64,000 bases of DNA, taken from NCBI RefSeq assembly GCF_025971925.1, contig NZ_JAPDHV010000003.1, positions 248,001 to 312,000 on the forward strand. The letters run 5' to 3'. The notes under the pieces are model-generated. The model ran no database searches and had not been told where the DNA came from. It worked only from the letters and a program-made list of their open reading frames with translations. The stretch comes from Chryseobacterium oryctis. Its GTDB lineage: Bacteria; Bacteroidota; Bacteroidia; Flavobacteriales; Weeksellaceae. Of the stretch, positions 45,174 through 54,958 are shown one piece after another; positions within the stretch are counted from its first letter, which is position 1; each line of letters begins with the position of its first letter. Made by a program: the position numbers and the translations under genes.

Positions 45174-45623
45174 TTATTTTTTTTCAAGTTCTTGTGCCAC
45201 TTCTTTCAATACTTCTACGAAAGCAGCTCTGGACTGCTCATTTTCCAGCATATTACGCAGAATTTTATTTGTTTTTAGCTGACGGACAATTTTGTTGTAT
45301 TGCTCCTGTTCCATGCTAAGCTGTTGCAAATAATCTGATTTCTGAGTAAGATTTTTGGGAGTGAAGTCTGCAAGATTCTGAAAACGGAATTCTTCTTCTA
45401 CTACATTACCATCTTCTGTTTCATGCTGTACAGCTACAGAAGGTTGAAAATGTTTGAAAACATCATCCACAGTCTTTAATCCTGTTACAATTTCAGGTGT
45501 GTAAGATTCCTCTGTTGTAAGTTGGCTCACAATCAGTGACTTGTTTTCCTGTATGTCCTGAATAGCTTCATTAGCGTCTACTTTCACTTCGTTTCCGCCA
45601 ACACCATAATTAAACATTGCCAT
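45174..45623 (-). CDS. tssB: TssB, small sheath subunit of a Bacteroidota type VI secretion system
   Basis: A 149-residue protein with N-terminal FNYGVGGNEVKVDANEAI, a central VVEEEFRFQNLADFTPKNL (the TssB/VipA core with the FxxLxDF pattern) and a long C-terminal helix (LQQLSMEQEQYNKIVRQLK) that would stack in the sheath. Size and pattern match TssB. It is the first gene of the tssB-tssC pair; the 260 bases upstream contain no gene and no exact TAnnTTTG box that I could place, only the M13 peptidase terminator at the far end. Confidence 0.85.
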   Translation of the reverse strand: MAMFNYGVGGNEVKVDANEAIQDIQENKSLIVSQLTTEESYTPEIVTGLKTVDDVFKHFQPSVAVQHETEDGNVVEEEFRFQNLADFTPKNLTQKSDYLQQLSMEQEQYNKIVRQLKTNKILRNMLENEQSRAAFVEVLKEVAQELEKK

Positions 45624-45828
45624 ATTATTATTATTTTGAGATTTTTGTTTTGGTGCGAACTGGGTTTGTCTGAATCAAAAAAATTCCCAATCCAGTGTTT
45701 AAATTTAAAAAAAAACTGCCACATACAAAATTTTGTTAAGATTTTTCTTGAAATATTTAATTTAACATACTAAACATCAATCAAAAACCGTTATTAAAAA
45801 ATATCACCAACATTGGAAAAACAAATAA

Positions 45829-45856
45829 AAAAGCGCATCATTTCTGATACGCTTTT
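45829..45856 (-). terminator. Terminator of the first M13 peptidase gene
   Basis: AAAAGCG-C-ATCA pairs with TGAT-A-CGCTTTT around a TTTC loop; minus-strand T-run follows. Confidence 0.6.
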
Positions 45857-45883
45857 CTTTTCTAACAATTTTTTGGTATTATT

Positions 45884-47977
45884 TTACCAAATTTTTATTC
45901 TGTCCTGAGGAGCTTTATACATTTTATCTCCCGGTTTAATATCAAATGCTTTAATGAAAGAATCCTGATTTACCAATGGCCCGAATGCTCTAAAAACACC
46001 TGGAGAGTGTGGGTCTGTTTTCACCTGATTAATCATATACTGATCCGTAGATTTTGTTCTCCATACTGTTGCCCAGCTCATAAAGAATCTCTGATCTTGT
46101 GTAAATCCACTAATCAATCCCGGATTTCCTTTATCTTTTAAGTACATTTGAAGTGCATCATAAGCAACGGCTACACCACCAAGATCTCCAATATTTTCAC
46201 CACTTGTGAACTTTCCGTTTACGAAACTACCTTTTACCGGTTCATAAGCACTGTATTGAGCTGCCAACTGAGCAACTTTAGCATCAAAGTTTTTGCGATC
46301 CGCGTCTGTCCACCAATTATTTAAATTCCCATCTCCATCGAATCTTGAACCACTGTCATCAAATCCGTGAGAAATCTCGTGTCCGATAACTGCACCAATC
46401 CCTCCAAAATTAACCGCAGCATCTGCTTTCGGATTATAGAAAGGTGGCTGGAGAATTGCAGCAGGGAAAACAATTTCATTATTAGAACCACTGTAATAAG
46501 CGTTTACAGTTTGTGGAGTCATTCCCCACTCTGTCTTATCAACAGGCTTTCCTACTTTGTCTAAACTTCTTTGATAATGCCAAGCTGAAACATTTTGAAG
46601 GTTTGAATATAAAGTCGCACCAGCTTTTGGAGATTCAACTTTTAAATTACTATAATCTTTCCATTTATCCGGATAAGCAATTTTTACAGAGAATTTCGAT
46701 AATTTTTCCTGAGCTTTCACTTTTGTTTCAGGAGACATCCAATCCATATCATTAATATGCTGTTTGAATGATTTTAAAATGTAGTCAATATACATCTCCA
46801 TCTGAGCTTTTGATTCAGGAGTGAAATATTTTTCAACATATAATTTCCCGAAAGCCTCGCCAAGAACACTATTTACAAGTGAAAGCCCTCTTTTATTCAT
46901 AGGACGTTGCTCTTTTTGACCTTGAAGATATTTAGAATAGAAATCGAATCTGATTTGCTCTAAATTTTCATCTAAATTACTCGCATTACCATTGATTAAA
47001 TGATATTTCAGATAGTCTTTCAATAAAGGAAGATTTTTCTGAGTAAGGAAAGAATCCATATTTTGATAATACTTCAGTTCTCCAATAATCACCCTATCTG
47101 TAGTTACACCTGCATCTTTGAGGTATTTTGCAAGATCTACATTTTTAACCAAAGTCGGCAGTTCTGCTACTGTTTTAGGATTATATCTTAAATTAGCATC
47201 TCTATTTTGCTCAAGAGTTAATAAATAGTTTGCCAATTGCTTTTCAAAATCAACTACATTTTTTGCAGCAGCATCAGAGTTTTTATATCCTAAAACACCA
47301 AATAATTTTCCAACATAAGCCTGATATTCAGCTAATGTTTTAGTATTGGCTTCGTTTACTTTCTGGTAATAATCTCTTCCTAAACCAAGGTCGGGACCGC
47401 CAAGATATACAGCATTCATTTTAGAGTTCTTCAAATCGGCTCCTACTCTCCATCCATAGAAAGAATTGTCTCCTAATTTTGTTGCCTCTAAAAGATATTT
47501 TTGAAGTTCACCAATATTTTTAATGCCATCAATTTTTGCTAAATCAGCCTTTATAGGAGCCAAACCTTCAGCATTTCTCTTTGCTGTATCCATAAAAGAT
47601 GCATACAAATTCTGAATTTTCTGTCCTTCAGAACCTGCAGGATAAGTTTCGGATAAAATTTTGTTTAAAATATCCAAAGATGCATCATCTACATTTTCTC
47701 TCAAAGCATTGAAAGAACCCCAACTTGCTTTATCAGAAGGAATCTGAGTTGTTTTTACCCAATTTCCGTTAACATAGCTAAAAAAATCATCTTGAGGACG
47801 AACACTTTTATCCATATAAGATAAATTGATTCCCTCTTCTTTTACTTCTTTTTTTACTGGATCTACAGCAATTGTAGGTTCCGGTTTTTGAGTAGTGTCC
47901 GCAGTTTTTGTTGCTCCACAAGAGTTTAAAAATACTAAACCAGAAAAGGCAAGTATCCCAATATTCAGCTTTTTCAT
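45884..47977 (-). CDS. M13-family zinc metallopeptidase, lipoprotein form
   Basis: A 697-residue neprilysin/PepO-like endopeptidase. The N-terminus MKKLNIGILAFSGLVFLNSC is a lipoprotein signal (lipidated Cys20), so the enzyme is membrane-anchored outside the cytoplasm. The large N-terminal helical domain is followed by the catalytic site VIGHEISHGFDD (HExxH) and the downstream GENIGDLGG (third zinc-ligand Glu). The C-terminus KAPQDRIKIW is typical. It degrades small peptides. A close paralogue lies 134 bases upstream, in the same direction and with the same architecture. Confidence 0.94.
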   Translation of the reverse strand: MKKLNIGILAFSGLVFLNSCGATKTADTTQKPEPTIAVDPVKKEVKEEGINLSYMDKSVRPQDDFFSYVNGNWVKTTQIPSDKASWGSFNALRENVDDASLDILNKILSETYPAGSEGQKIQNLYASFMDTAKRNAEGLAPIKADLAKIDGIKNIGELQKYLLEATKLGDNSFYGWRVGADLKNSKMNAVYLGGPDLGLGRDYYQKVNEANTKTLAEYQAYVGKLFGVLGYKNSDAAAKNVVDFEKQLANYLLTLEQNRDANLRYNPKTVAELPTLVKNVDLAKYLKDAGVTTDRVIIGELKYYQNMDSFLTQKNLPLLKDYLKYHLINGNASNLDENLEQIRFDFYSKYLQGQKEQRPMNKRGLSLVNSVLGEAFGKLYVEKYFTPESKAQMEMYIDYILKSFKQHINDMDWMSPETKVKAQEKLSKFSVKIAYPDKWKDYSNLKVESPKAGATLYSNLQNVSAWHYQRSLDKVGKPVDKTEWGMTPQTVNAYYSGSNNEIVFPAAILQPPFYNPKADAAVNFGGIGAVIGHEISHGFDDSGSRFDGDGNLNNWWTDADRKNFDAKVAQLAAQYSAYEPVKGSFVNGKFTSGENIGDLGGVAVAYDALQMYLKDKGNPGLISGFTQDQRFFMSWATVWRTKSTDQYMINQVKTDPHSPGVFRAFGPLVNQDSFIKAFDIKPGDKMYKAPQDRIKIW

Positions 47978-48077
47978 TAAAGATTATTTTTGATTGTATA
48001 CAAACTTACCAAATATACGAATTTATGTTAAATCAATTTCAACTTAACTAAATCAGTTTCTAGGTTTTTCAATAAAA

Positions 48078-48101
48078 AAACCGTTCATTTCTGAACGATT
48101 T
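48078..48101 (-). terminator. Terminator of the second M13 peptidase gene
   Basis: CGTTCA-TTTC-TGAACG with extra A/T pairs, one mismatch; T-run on the minus strand. Confidence 0.5.
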
Positions 48102-48110
48102 AAAATATTA

Positions 48111-50165
48111 TTACCAAATTTTGATTCTGTCTTTAGGAGCTTTGTACAATTTATCCCCTTGTTTTACATCAAATGCTTTGTAAAATGCATCAACATTAAT
48201 AAGCGGACCAAAACTTCTAAAATACCCCGGAGAGTGAGGGTCTGTTTTCACCTGATTAATCATATATTTCTCACTTGACAAAGTTCTCCAAACTGTAGCC
48301 CAGCTCATGAAAAATCTCTGATCCTGCGTATAACCGCTGATTGACCCTGGATTTCCTTTATCTTTCAAATACATTTGAAGTGCATCATAAGCAATGCTTA
48401 CACCTCCCAAATCTGCAATATTTTCTCCGTTTGTGAAAGTCCCGTTTACAAAAGTTCCTTTTACCGGTTCATATTTATCATATTGAGCAGCAAGAGCTTT
48501 TGTTGCTTTTTCAAAGTTTTCTTTATCTTCTGCAGTCCACCAGTCTACCAAGTTTCCGTCTGCATCAAATTGAGAACCAGAATCATCAAACCCGTGGCTC
48601 ATTTCGTGACCGATAACAGCACCAATTCCTCCAAAATTTACAGCTGCATCAGCTTGTGGATTGAAGAAAGGTGGTTGAAGAATTGCGGCAGGGAAAACGA
48701 TTTCGTTGTTTACAGGATTATAATATGCATTTACCATTTGTGGTGTCATCAACCATTCAGACTTATCAACAGGCTTTCCTACTTTATCTAAATCTTTATT
48801 GTATTGCCATTCTGTAATATTTCTAAGATTAGAATATAAATCTCCTCCTTTAGCTTCAGGAACAATTTCTAATTTAGAATAATCTTTCCAAGTATCAGGA
48901 TAAGCAACTTTTACAGCAAATTTATTTAACTTTTCCATTGCTTTTTCCTTTGTAGTAGATGACATCCAAGTCAGACCATTGATATGAACTGCAAAACTTT
49001 TCTTCAAATAATCAATCAACTCAACCATCTGAGCTTTTGATTCTGCAGGGAAATATTTTTCAACATATAATTTTCCGAATGCTTCACCCAAAGTTCCGTT
49101 AATAAGCTCAAAACCTCTTTTATTAAGTGCTCTTTGCTCTTGTTGACCTTTCAGATATTTGCCATAAAAAGCAAATTTCATGTCGCCTAATTTTTCACTT
49201 AGATAAGATGCACTTCCACTGATCATGTGAAACTTCAAATAATCTTTAATTACAGGAAGATTTTTAGCACTTACTAACTTATCAAAGTTTTTATAATATT
49301 CTAGTTCTCCTATAATTACCTTATCTGTATTTACCCCAACTTTTTTAAGATAAACAGGAATATCTACATTTTTAACCAAAGCAGAAAGCTCTGCCATCGT
49401 TTGAGGATTATATTGAAGCGTCGCATCACGAATCTGCTCGTTTGTCAGGTATGTATTTGCTATGCTTTTTTCATAATCAACAATAGCTTTTGCTGTGGCA
49501 TCAGCATTTTTATAACCTAATTCTTTTAACATTGAAGCTACATACTTTGTATATTCGGCAATAGCCTCCGTATTTTTTTCGTTTACTTTTTGGTAATAAT
49601 CTCTTCCAAGACCTAATGTTGCATTACCTAAATAAACTGCATTCATCTTAGAATCTTTTAAATCTGCATCAATACCCCATCCATAGAAAGCATTTTCTCC
49701 ATCTTTAGTTACAGAAACAAAATAATCCTGAAGATCTGCAAGATTTTTTATCGCATCAATTTTATTGATATTGGCTTGAATAGGCTTAATTCCATCTACA
49801 TTTCTCTTCTTCATATTCATGTATGAAACATACAAATCCTGAATTTTTTTACCCTCGCTTCCTTCAGCAAACTTATCTTTCAGAAGAGAGTTTAAAATCG
49901 TCATAGAGTTGTTATCCGTATCCTCAGCCAATTTATTAAAACTTCCCCAAGTAGGTTTATCAGAAGGGATTTTAGCCGTCTTCATCCAAGTTCCACTCAC
50001 ATAGTTATAAAAATCATCTTGCGGACGCACAGATTTGTCCATCAAGCTAAGGTCAAGACCTTTATCCGTTCCAGCAACAGCCGTTTTTGTTGCATTAGCC
50101 TGAGCATTTATCGTTTGTGAACAAACTCCTGCTAATAAAAATAAGGAAAGTGTTAATTTTTTCAT
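48111..50165 (-). CDS. M13-family zinc metallopeptidase, soluble periplasmic form
   Basis: A 684-residue paralogue of the neighbouring M13 peptidase, with a cleavable signal peptide (about 1-22, ending NAQA) in place of the lipobox. It has the same VIGHEMSHGFDD zinc motif, GENIADLGG third ligand, and KAPKDRIKIW end. The two align along their whole length and probably arose by tandem duplication, one copy anchored and one released. They may differ in location rather than activity. Separate terminators suggest independent expression. Confidence 0.94.
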   Translation of the reverse strand: MKKLTLSLFLLAGVCSQTINAQANATKTAVAGTDKGLDLSLMDKSVRPQDDFYNYVSGTWMKTAKIPSDKPTWGSFNKLAEDTDNNSMTILNSLLKDKFAEGSEGKKIQDLYVSYMNMKKRNVDGIKPIQANINKIDAIKNLADLQDYFVSVTKDGENAFYGWGIDADLKDSKMNAVYLGNATLGLGRDYYQKVNEKNTEAIAEYTKYVASMLKELGYKNADATAKAIVDYEKSIANTYLTNEQIRDATLQYNPQTMAELSALVKNVDIPVYLKKVGVNTDKVIIGELEYYKNFDKLVSAKNLPVIKDYLKFHMISGSASYLSEKLGDMKFAFYGKYLKGQQEQRALNKRGFELINGTLGEAFGKLYVEKYFPAESKAQMVELIDYLKKSFAVHINGLTWMSSTTKEKAMEKLNKFAVKVAYPDTWKDYSKLEIVPEAKGGDLYSNLRNITEWQYNKDLDKVGKPVDKSEWLMTPQMVNAYYNPVNNEIVFPAAILQPPFFNPQADAAVNFGGIGAVIGHEMSHGFDDSGSQFDADGNLVDWWTAEDKENFEKATKALAAQYDKYEPVKGTFVNGTFTNGENIADLGGVSIAYDALQMYLKDKGNPGSISGYTQDQRFFMSWATVWRTLSSEKYMINQVKTDPHSPGYFRSFGPLINVDAFYKAFDVKQGDKLYKAPKDRIKIW

Positions 50166-50236
50166 TATACTAAAAATTTATACTATATGTCTATTATTTT
50201 CGCAATATGTTACGCTAAACTACAAAAATTAAAAAT

Positions 50237-51487
50237 TTATCTCGAGACTAAAATACTTACAAGATCCTGAAGAATTTTTTGAGAAACAAAGTTCATGAAA
50301 TCGAGTCTATCAAGATGTGGCATATACAATTTGGATGTTACCGTTTCATCATTAACTCTTATACTATAGAAAACAGTTCCCACATCTTTTCCATCCTCTC
50401 CTTTTCCGGGACCAGCAACACCGGTTGTCGATAAGGAAATATTTGTACCAAATAATTTCTGACATCCTTCAGCCATTTCAGATGCAACTTGTTCGCTTAC
50501 AACAGTAAATTCATCAATAGTTTCTTTTTTAACCTTTAAAATATCAATCTTTTTTTCTGTAGCATACGTTACAACTCCTCCTAAAAAGTATTTTGAACTT
50601 CCGGAAACTGAAGTAATCATTTTTGCTAATTCTCCTCCTGTACAGCTTTCTGCTGTAGAAATCGTCAATTTTCTTTCCGTAAGAATTTCTGCTAGAATTT
50701 TTTCAATTTTATCTTCTGAAGTTGCTATCACATTATCTTTTATCAACGGAAGCAATTTCTGAATTTCATCTTCAAGCTGTTGTTGCAAAACCTCCTCATT
50801 ATCACCAGTTGCAGTGATTCTCAATTTCACACGAGTTCCTATCGGAAGATAAGATAAAGTTAAATTTTTTGGTAAAGAGAGTTCCCAATTTTCAATAGTG
50901 TCTGCTAAAATACTTTCAGGAATCCCAACAACAGAAACTATTCTTGTAGAAATATAGCTTAAACTAAATCTCTCCTGTAAATAAGGAATAATCTGGTCTT
51001 TTATCAACGGTTTTACCTCATACGGAACTCCAGGAAGACTGAATAACAATTTCCCACTCTGCTCCATCATCATACAAGGAGCTGTTCCGAAAAAATTTTG
51101 AAAAACTTTCGATTTTGTAGGAACAAAAGCCTGTTCTCGGTTTCTTTCAAGAATTTCCAAACGACCTCGTTTCTCCATATACGTTTTAAGATGATTGAAC
51201 GTAGCCTCATCCAAAGCAATTTCATCATCAAAAAACTCTGCAATCGCTTTCTTAGTTTTATCATCTCTTGTAGGACCTAAACCTCCTGTTGTGATAATTA
51301 AATCTCCAATTTCAAAAGCTGATTGAATAGCTTCTTTTATGGTATCAATTTCATCTGAAATAGTAAAAATCTGAGAAACTTTTATTCCGATATTTTTAAG
51401 TTCAGTCGCAATAAAATTAGAATTGGTATCAATAGTATTACCTGAAAGGATTTCGTCACCAATGGTGATAAGAACAGCATTTTTCAT
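50237..51487 (-). CDS. cinA: CinA-family protein (nicotinamide-nucleotide deamidase related)
   Basis: A 416-residue two-domain protein. The N-terminal MoCF-like domain (about 1-170) has ITIGDEILSGNTIDTNS and TTGGLGPTRDDKTK, related to ADP-ribose pyrophosphatase activity in CinA proteins. The C-terminal domain (about 260-416) has STAESCTGGELAKMI and TGVAGPGKGEDGKDVG, the nicotinamide mononucleotide deamidase. It repairs or recycles pyridine nucleotides. Single gene with no competence genes nearby. Confidence 0.92.
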   Translation of the reverse strand: MKNAVLITIGDEILSGNTIDTNSNFIATELKNIGIKVSQIFTISDEIDTIKEAIQSAFEIGDLIITTGGLGPTRDDKTKKAIAEFFDDEIALDEATFNHLKTYMEKRGRLEILERNREQAFVPTKSKVFQNFFGTAPCMMMEQSGKLLFSLPGVPYEVKPLIKDQIIPYLQERFSLSYISTRIVSVVGIPESILADTIENWELSLPKNLTLSYLPIGTRVKLRITATGDNEEVLQQQLEDEIQKLLPLIKDNVIATSEDKIEKILAEILTERKLTISTAESCTGGELAKMITSVSGSSKYFLGGVVTYATEKKIDILKVKKETIDEFTVVSEQVASEMAEGCQKLFGTNISLSTTGVAGPGKGEDGKDVGTVFYSIRVNDETVTSKLYMPHLDRLDFMNFVSQKILQDLVSILVSR

Positions 51488-51549
51488 ATTAATTTTTGAG
51501 AAAAAAATCTTCTACAAATGACGGAAAATTTTCATCAATAAAAATCGTT

Positions 51550-52284
51550 TTACGAAAAAACATTAAGAAAACCATCTTTAAAACTACCCGAAACCTCAAT
51601 TTCTGTAGTGTCTGAAAGGGTGACTGTACCACTTTTATGATAAGATTTAACAAAAGTGGTATTGATAATATGTGAACGATGAACTCTTACAAAAGGATTT
51701 TCTAACAAATCGTCGAAATGCTTTAAAAACCTGCAAACCATTTTCTTTGAGCCATCCGTAAGATAAACCTGAGTAAAGTTTCCATCAGCCTGAAGCCTTA
51801 CAATATCTTCGGTTTTCACTACATCAAAACCCTGCAAAGTAGGAAGGATAAGTTGTTGTTTTTCCGGCTTTAATTTCAGATTTTCAAGAAGAATTTTATT
51901 TCTATTAAGTTCTTCTTTTCTTTCTAAACTTTCTGCAACTTTGTTCACCGCCAAAATAAGCTCCTGTATATCAATAGGTTTTAAAATATAATAACTAGCA
52001 GATTTATTTAAAGCCTGTAAAGAATATTGTGAAAATGCCGTAATAAAAATGGTTTCATAAGAAAAATCTTTTGTAGCTTCCAGCACATCAAAGGCATTCC
52101 CGAAAGGCATTTCAACATCTAAAAATACTAATTGTGGTTGCTTTTCGGCAATTAACGGAACCGCTTCTTTTATATTTTCCGCTTCTCCAAGAATCTCAAC
52201 TTGTGGACAATATTTTGTGAGATAATTTCTTAAAACATCTCTTGCAATCACCTCATCGTCTACAATTACAGCTTTTAATTTCAT
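51550..52284 (-). CDS. LytTR-family response regulator
   Basis: A 244-residue regulator: receiver with D9-D10 (VDDEV), phospho-acceptor Asp in LVFLDVEMPFG (about residue 56) and Lys in ILKPIDIQEL, then a C-terminal LytTR DNA-binding domain (about 140-244; DIVRLQADGNFTQVYL and VRVHRSHIIN). It follows the TPR sensor kinase by 63 bases on the same strand and is its likely partner. No target site was identified. It is the second LytTR system of the window. Confidence 0.9.
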   Translation of the reverse strand: MKLKAVIVDDEVIARDVLRNYLTKYCPQVEILGEAENIKEAVPLIAEKQPQLVFLDVEMPFGNAFDVLEATKDFSYETIFITAFSQYSLQALNKSASYYILKPIDIQELILAVNKVAESLERKEELNRNKILLENLKLKPEKQQLILPTLQGFDVVKTEDIVRLQADGNFTQVYLTDGSKKMVCRFLKHFDDLLENPFVRVHRSHIINTTFVKSYHKSGTVTLSDTTEIEVSGSFKDGFLNVFS

Positions 52285-52347
52285 ATTTTTTCAGGTGTTA
52301 GATAACAGCTTTTAGTTTGCAGGTCGTTAAAATTTGCTATTAATCTT

Positions 52348-54132
52348 TTATTTATCAATCAGTTTGTATATAATTTTAACAGAAACTCCCTGTTTATCTT
52401 TTTTATCTGTGATTTTACATTGAATATTCTGGTTGTATAAATCGTTCAAAAGCTCAATTCTTTCCAACGTATTTTTCATTCCGCGACCTTCACGTGCTTT
52501 TTGATACTCGGTTTTTTGTTTTTTACTTTCTTCAATACCGATCCCGTTATCTTCGATGATGATTTTTAAATTCTGATTTTCTTTCTCAAAACTCAATTTC
52601 AAAAATCCTTTTTCGGTTCTATACCGTAGACCATGCCAAATCGCATTTTCCAAAAATGGCTGTACCAACATTCCGGGAACTTTCAAATTTTGCGTATTTA
52701 AACTTTCATCAACCTCAATATTAAAATCGAATTTATCTGCAAAACGTGTTTTCTCCAACGCCAAATAATTCTGAAGCAAATCTAGTTCCTGCTGAAAAGG
52801 AATAAAATCTTCTGTAGAGTTTTCCATGACGCCGCGCATTAATTTTGAAAATTTAGTAAGGTACTGATTGGCTTCGAGTTCATTATTGGTTGCAATAAAA
52901 TGATTGACACTATTCAAACTATTAAAAATAAAATGCGGATTCATCTCGCGACGAAGTGACTGCAACGCAATTTTTTTATTCTTAACCTGAACCTTTTTCA
53001 ATGTCCTGAAAATGATATAAATGAACACAATCAACAAAAGTAAAGCTCCAATTAAGCCATAATTAAAGATATTTTTCTTTCTGATAAGCTCATCTTTCAG
53101 CTCTCTTTCTTTTTCTAATTGGGCAATTCTTTGTTCTGTTTCTTCAAGAATCTTGTTATCTACCAAACTTCTGTCTTTTGAAACCAAATCGGGTAATTTT
53201 CCCAAAAAATCACGATACAACTGCACCGAAGCATTCGTATTTTCAGAAACATTGTAAAGACTGTCTAATTTTTTTACGCTTTTCTGAGCTTCTAGTGTAT
53301 GTCCTTTTTCAAGAGCTATCTTGTATGATTTTTTCAATAAATCAATAGCTTCTTCCGTATCATTTTTTCGAATATAAATATCTGCAAGCTCCTGAATCTG
53401 CTCAACTTGTTTTTGCGAATTTTTCTTTACAAATTCTTCTTCTAAAACCGTTTTTTTAGCTTCAATGGCTTTATCAAATTTCTTATTTTCAACATAAAAA
53501 TCTGTCAGTTTCTTGTTGATTTCTAAAGCCTGTTGAGGAGCTTCTTTTTTGGAGATTTTATAGGCATTAGTCAAATTTTCTTCTGCTTTCGGAATATTAT
53601 TCTGCTGAATATTCACTTCTGCCATTTGGCTATAATTTTCCGCTAATTCCGCTTTGTCATTTTCTTTTTCGCTTATTTGGATATTACTCTGAATAGCCTC
53701 AGCTTTCACGTCTTGAGAATTGGTAGAAAGTCTTGTTGCATCATTAGAATTTACAGCCTTACTTTTTGAATAGCTAACTTCTGCCGCTCTGTTATAATTA
53801 CTGATTGCAGGTGTTATTTTATTTTGCTTTTCCTGCGATTGTGCTAACCTTCTGGTCGTTTTTTCAATATTAGGTTTGTCATTCAGTTTTTCATAGATAT
53901 TTTTTGCCCTTATGAAATATTCTTCACTTTTTGCAAAATTTCCATCGTTGAAAAAAGTTTCACCAATATTATAATAAGAATCTGCCTGTGCCGAAATATT
54001 TCTTGTATCAACCGCCTTCTTTAGCTTCTTGCTCTGAACTTTCACTTCTTTCACAACATCATTTTCCTGAGAATACAGATGATTTCCCAAAACAAAAAAT
54101 AGAAAGACGATAAAAAGCTGAAACATTTTCAT
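52348..54132 (-). CDS. TPR-containing LytS-type sensor histidine kinase
   Basis: A 594-residue kinase: signal peptide (about 1-21), extracytoplasmic TPR repeats (about 40-330, recurring NIGETFFNDGNFAKSEEYF-like units), one membrane helix (about 353-373, GLIGALLLLIVFIYIIF), then the His_kinase domain with EMNPHFIFNSLN (about 391-402) and an ATPase with the N-box QPFLENAIWHGL and GIGIEESK. Periplasmic TPRs probably bind a protein or cell-wall partner. It faces away from the SIMPL/VWA genes, which may be controlled by this system. Confidence 0.93.
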   Translation of the reverse strand: MKMFQLFIVFLFFVLGNHLYSQENDVVKEVKVQSKKLKKAVDTRNISAQADSYYNIGETFFNDGNFAKSEEYFIRAKNIYEKLNDKPNIEKTTRRLAQSQEKQNKITPAISNYNRAAEVSYSKSKAVNSNDATRLSTNSQDVKAEAIQSNIQISEKENDKAELAENYSQMAEVNIQQNNIPKAEENLTNAYKISKKEAPQQALEINKKLTDFYVENKKFDKAIEAKKTVLEEEFVKKNSQKQVEQIQELADIYIRKNDTEEAIDLLKKSYKIALEKGHTLEAQKSVKKLDSLYNVSENTNASVQLYRDFLGKLPDLVSKDRSLVDNKILEETEQRIAQLEKERELKDELIRKKNIFNYGLIGALLLLIVFIYIIFRTLKKVQVKNKKIALQSLRREMNPHFIFNSLNSVNHFIATNNELEANQYLTKFSKLMRGVMENSTEDFIPFQQELDLLQNYLALEKTRFADKFDFNIEVDESLNTQNLKVPGMLVQPFLENAIWHGLRYRTEKGFLKLSFEKENQNLKIIIEDNGIGIEESKKQKTEYQKAREGRGMKNTLERIELLNDLYNQNIQCKITDKKDKQGVSVKIIYKLIDK

Positions 54133-54269
54133 AAAACAAAGATATACATATATATAAATTACAAAAAACTATTCACCAAGTGAAACCTCCATTTCACCAA
54201 GTCTTCAAAATTCCAATACTGAATCTCAATAATTTTACTGTAGAAATTTAAAATTAAAAACAGGAAATT

Positions 54270-54947
54270 ATGAGATTGAAACACTTTTTATTAGTAGGAT
54301 TATTGAGTATTGGAAGTTTTATGAATGCTCAGGAAATCAAGAAAAATGCAATTGAAGTAACAGGAGTTGCTGAAATGGAAGTAGAACCCGATGAAATCAT
54401 CTTTAGTATCGGAATAAAAGCAGACAATAAAAACGATTTGGCCAACAACGAGAAAAAATTATTTGAAACACTTAAAAATGGTGGAGTAAAAAATGAAGAC
54501 ATTAAATTCAAATCTATGTATCAGAATTTATATTCAAAAACGACAAGATTCACAAAAAGTTTTGAATTTAAAGTAAGTGCAAAAACCAATGTCAGTAAAC
54601 TATTTGAAGACCTCAACCAAAAATGGGTTACCAATCTGAACATTTCGGAAGTAAAAAACACAAAAATCGCAGATTTTAGAAAAACCGTAAAAATTAATGC
54701 ATTGAAAGCGGCGAAAGAAAAGGCAGATTATCTATTAGAAAGTATTGGCAAGAAAACAGGAAATCCGATGGAAATTATTGAAGTTGAAGATTATATGAGT
54801 GACTCTATCATTCCTGTTGCTTATAAAACAGCACAAATGAGCAATATTCAGCTAGAAGCGGCAGATTCTACAGTAGATTATTCTTTCGAAAACATTGAAA
54901 ATATTAAGTTGAAATACAGCATCAAAACAAAATACGAAATCCTTTAA
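54270..54947 (+). CDS. SIMPL-domain (DUF541) periplasmic protein
   Basis: A 225-residue exported protein with a signal peptide (about 1-20, ending NAQ) and a SIMPL domain starting IEVTGVAEMEVEPDEIIFSIGIK (split over about 29-51), the family's conserved entry, then NDLANNEKKLFETLK and a long C-terminal alpha/beta part. Proteins of this kind form periplasmic or outer-membrane oligomers of unclear role, sometimes linked to oxidative stress. It precedes the VWA gene by 11 bases and is divergent from the TPR kinase. Confidence 0.88.
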   Translation: MRLKHFLLVGLLSIGSFMNAQEIKKNAIEVTGVAEMEVEPDEIIFSIGIKADNKNDLANNEKKLFETLKNGGVKNEDIKFKSMYQNLYSKTTRFTKSFEFKVSAKTNVSKLFEDLNQKWVTNLNISEVKNTKIADFRKTVKINALKAAKEKADYLLESIGKKTGNPMEIIEVEDYMSDSIIPVAYKTAQMSNIQLEAADSTVDYSFENIENIKLKYSIKTKYEIL

Positions 54948-54958
54948 ACACAACAATC

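Noticed and set aside
48375..48791. A 138-residue plus-strand frame opposite the second M13 peptidase
   Set aside because: It lies wholly within a well-supported gene, has a biased Ile/Cys/Phe composition typical of antisense frames, and no start context.
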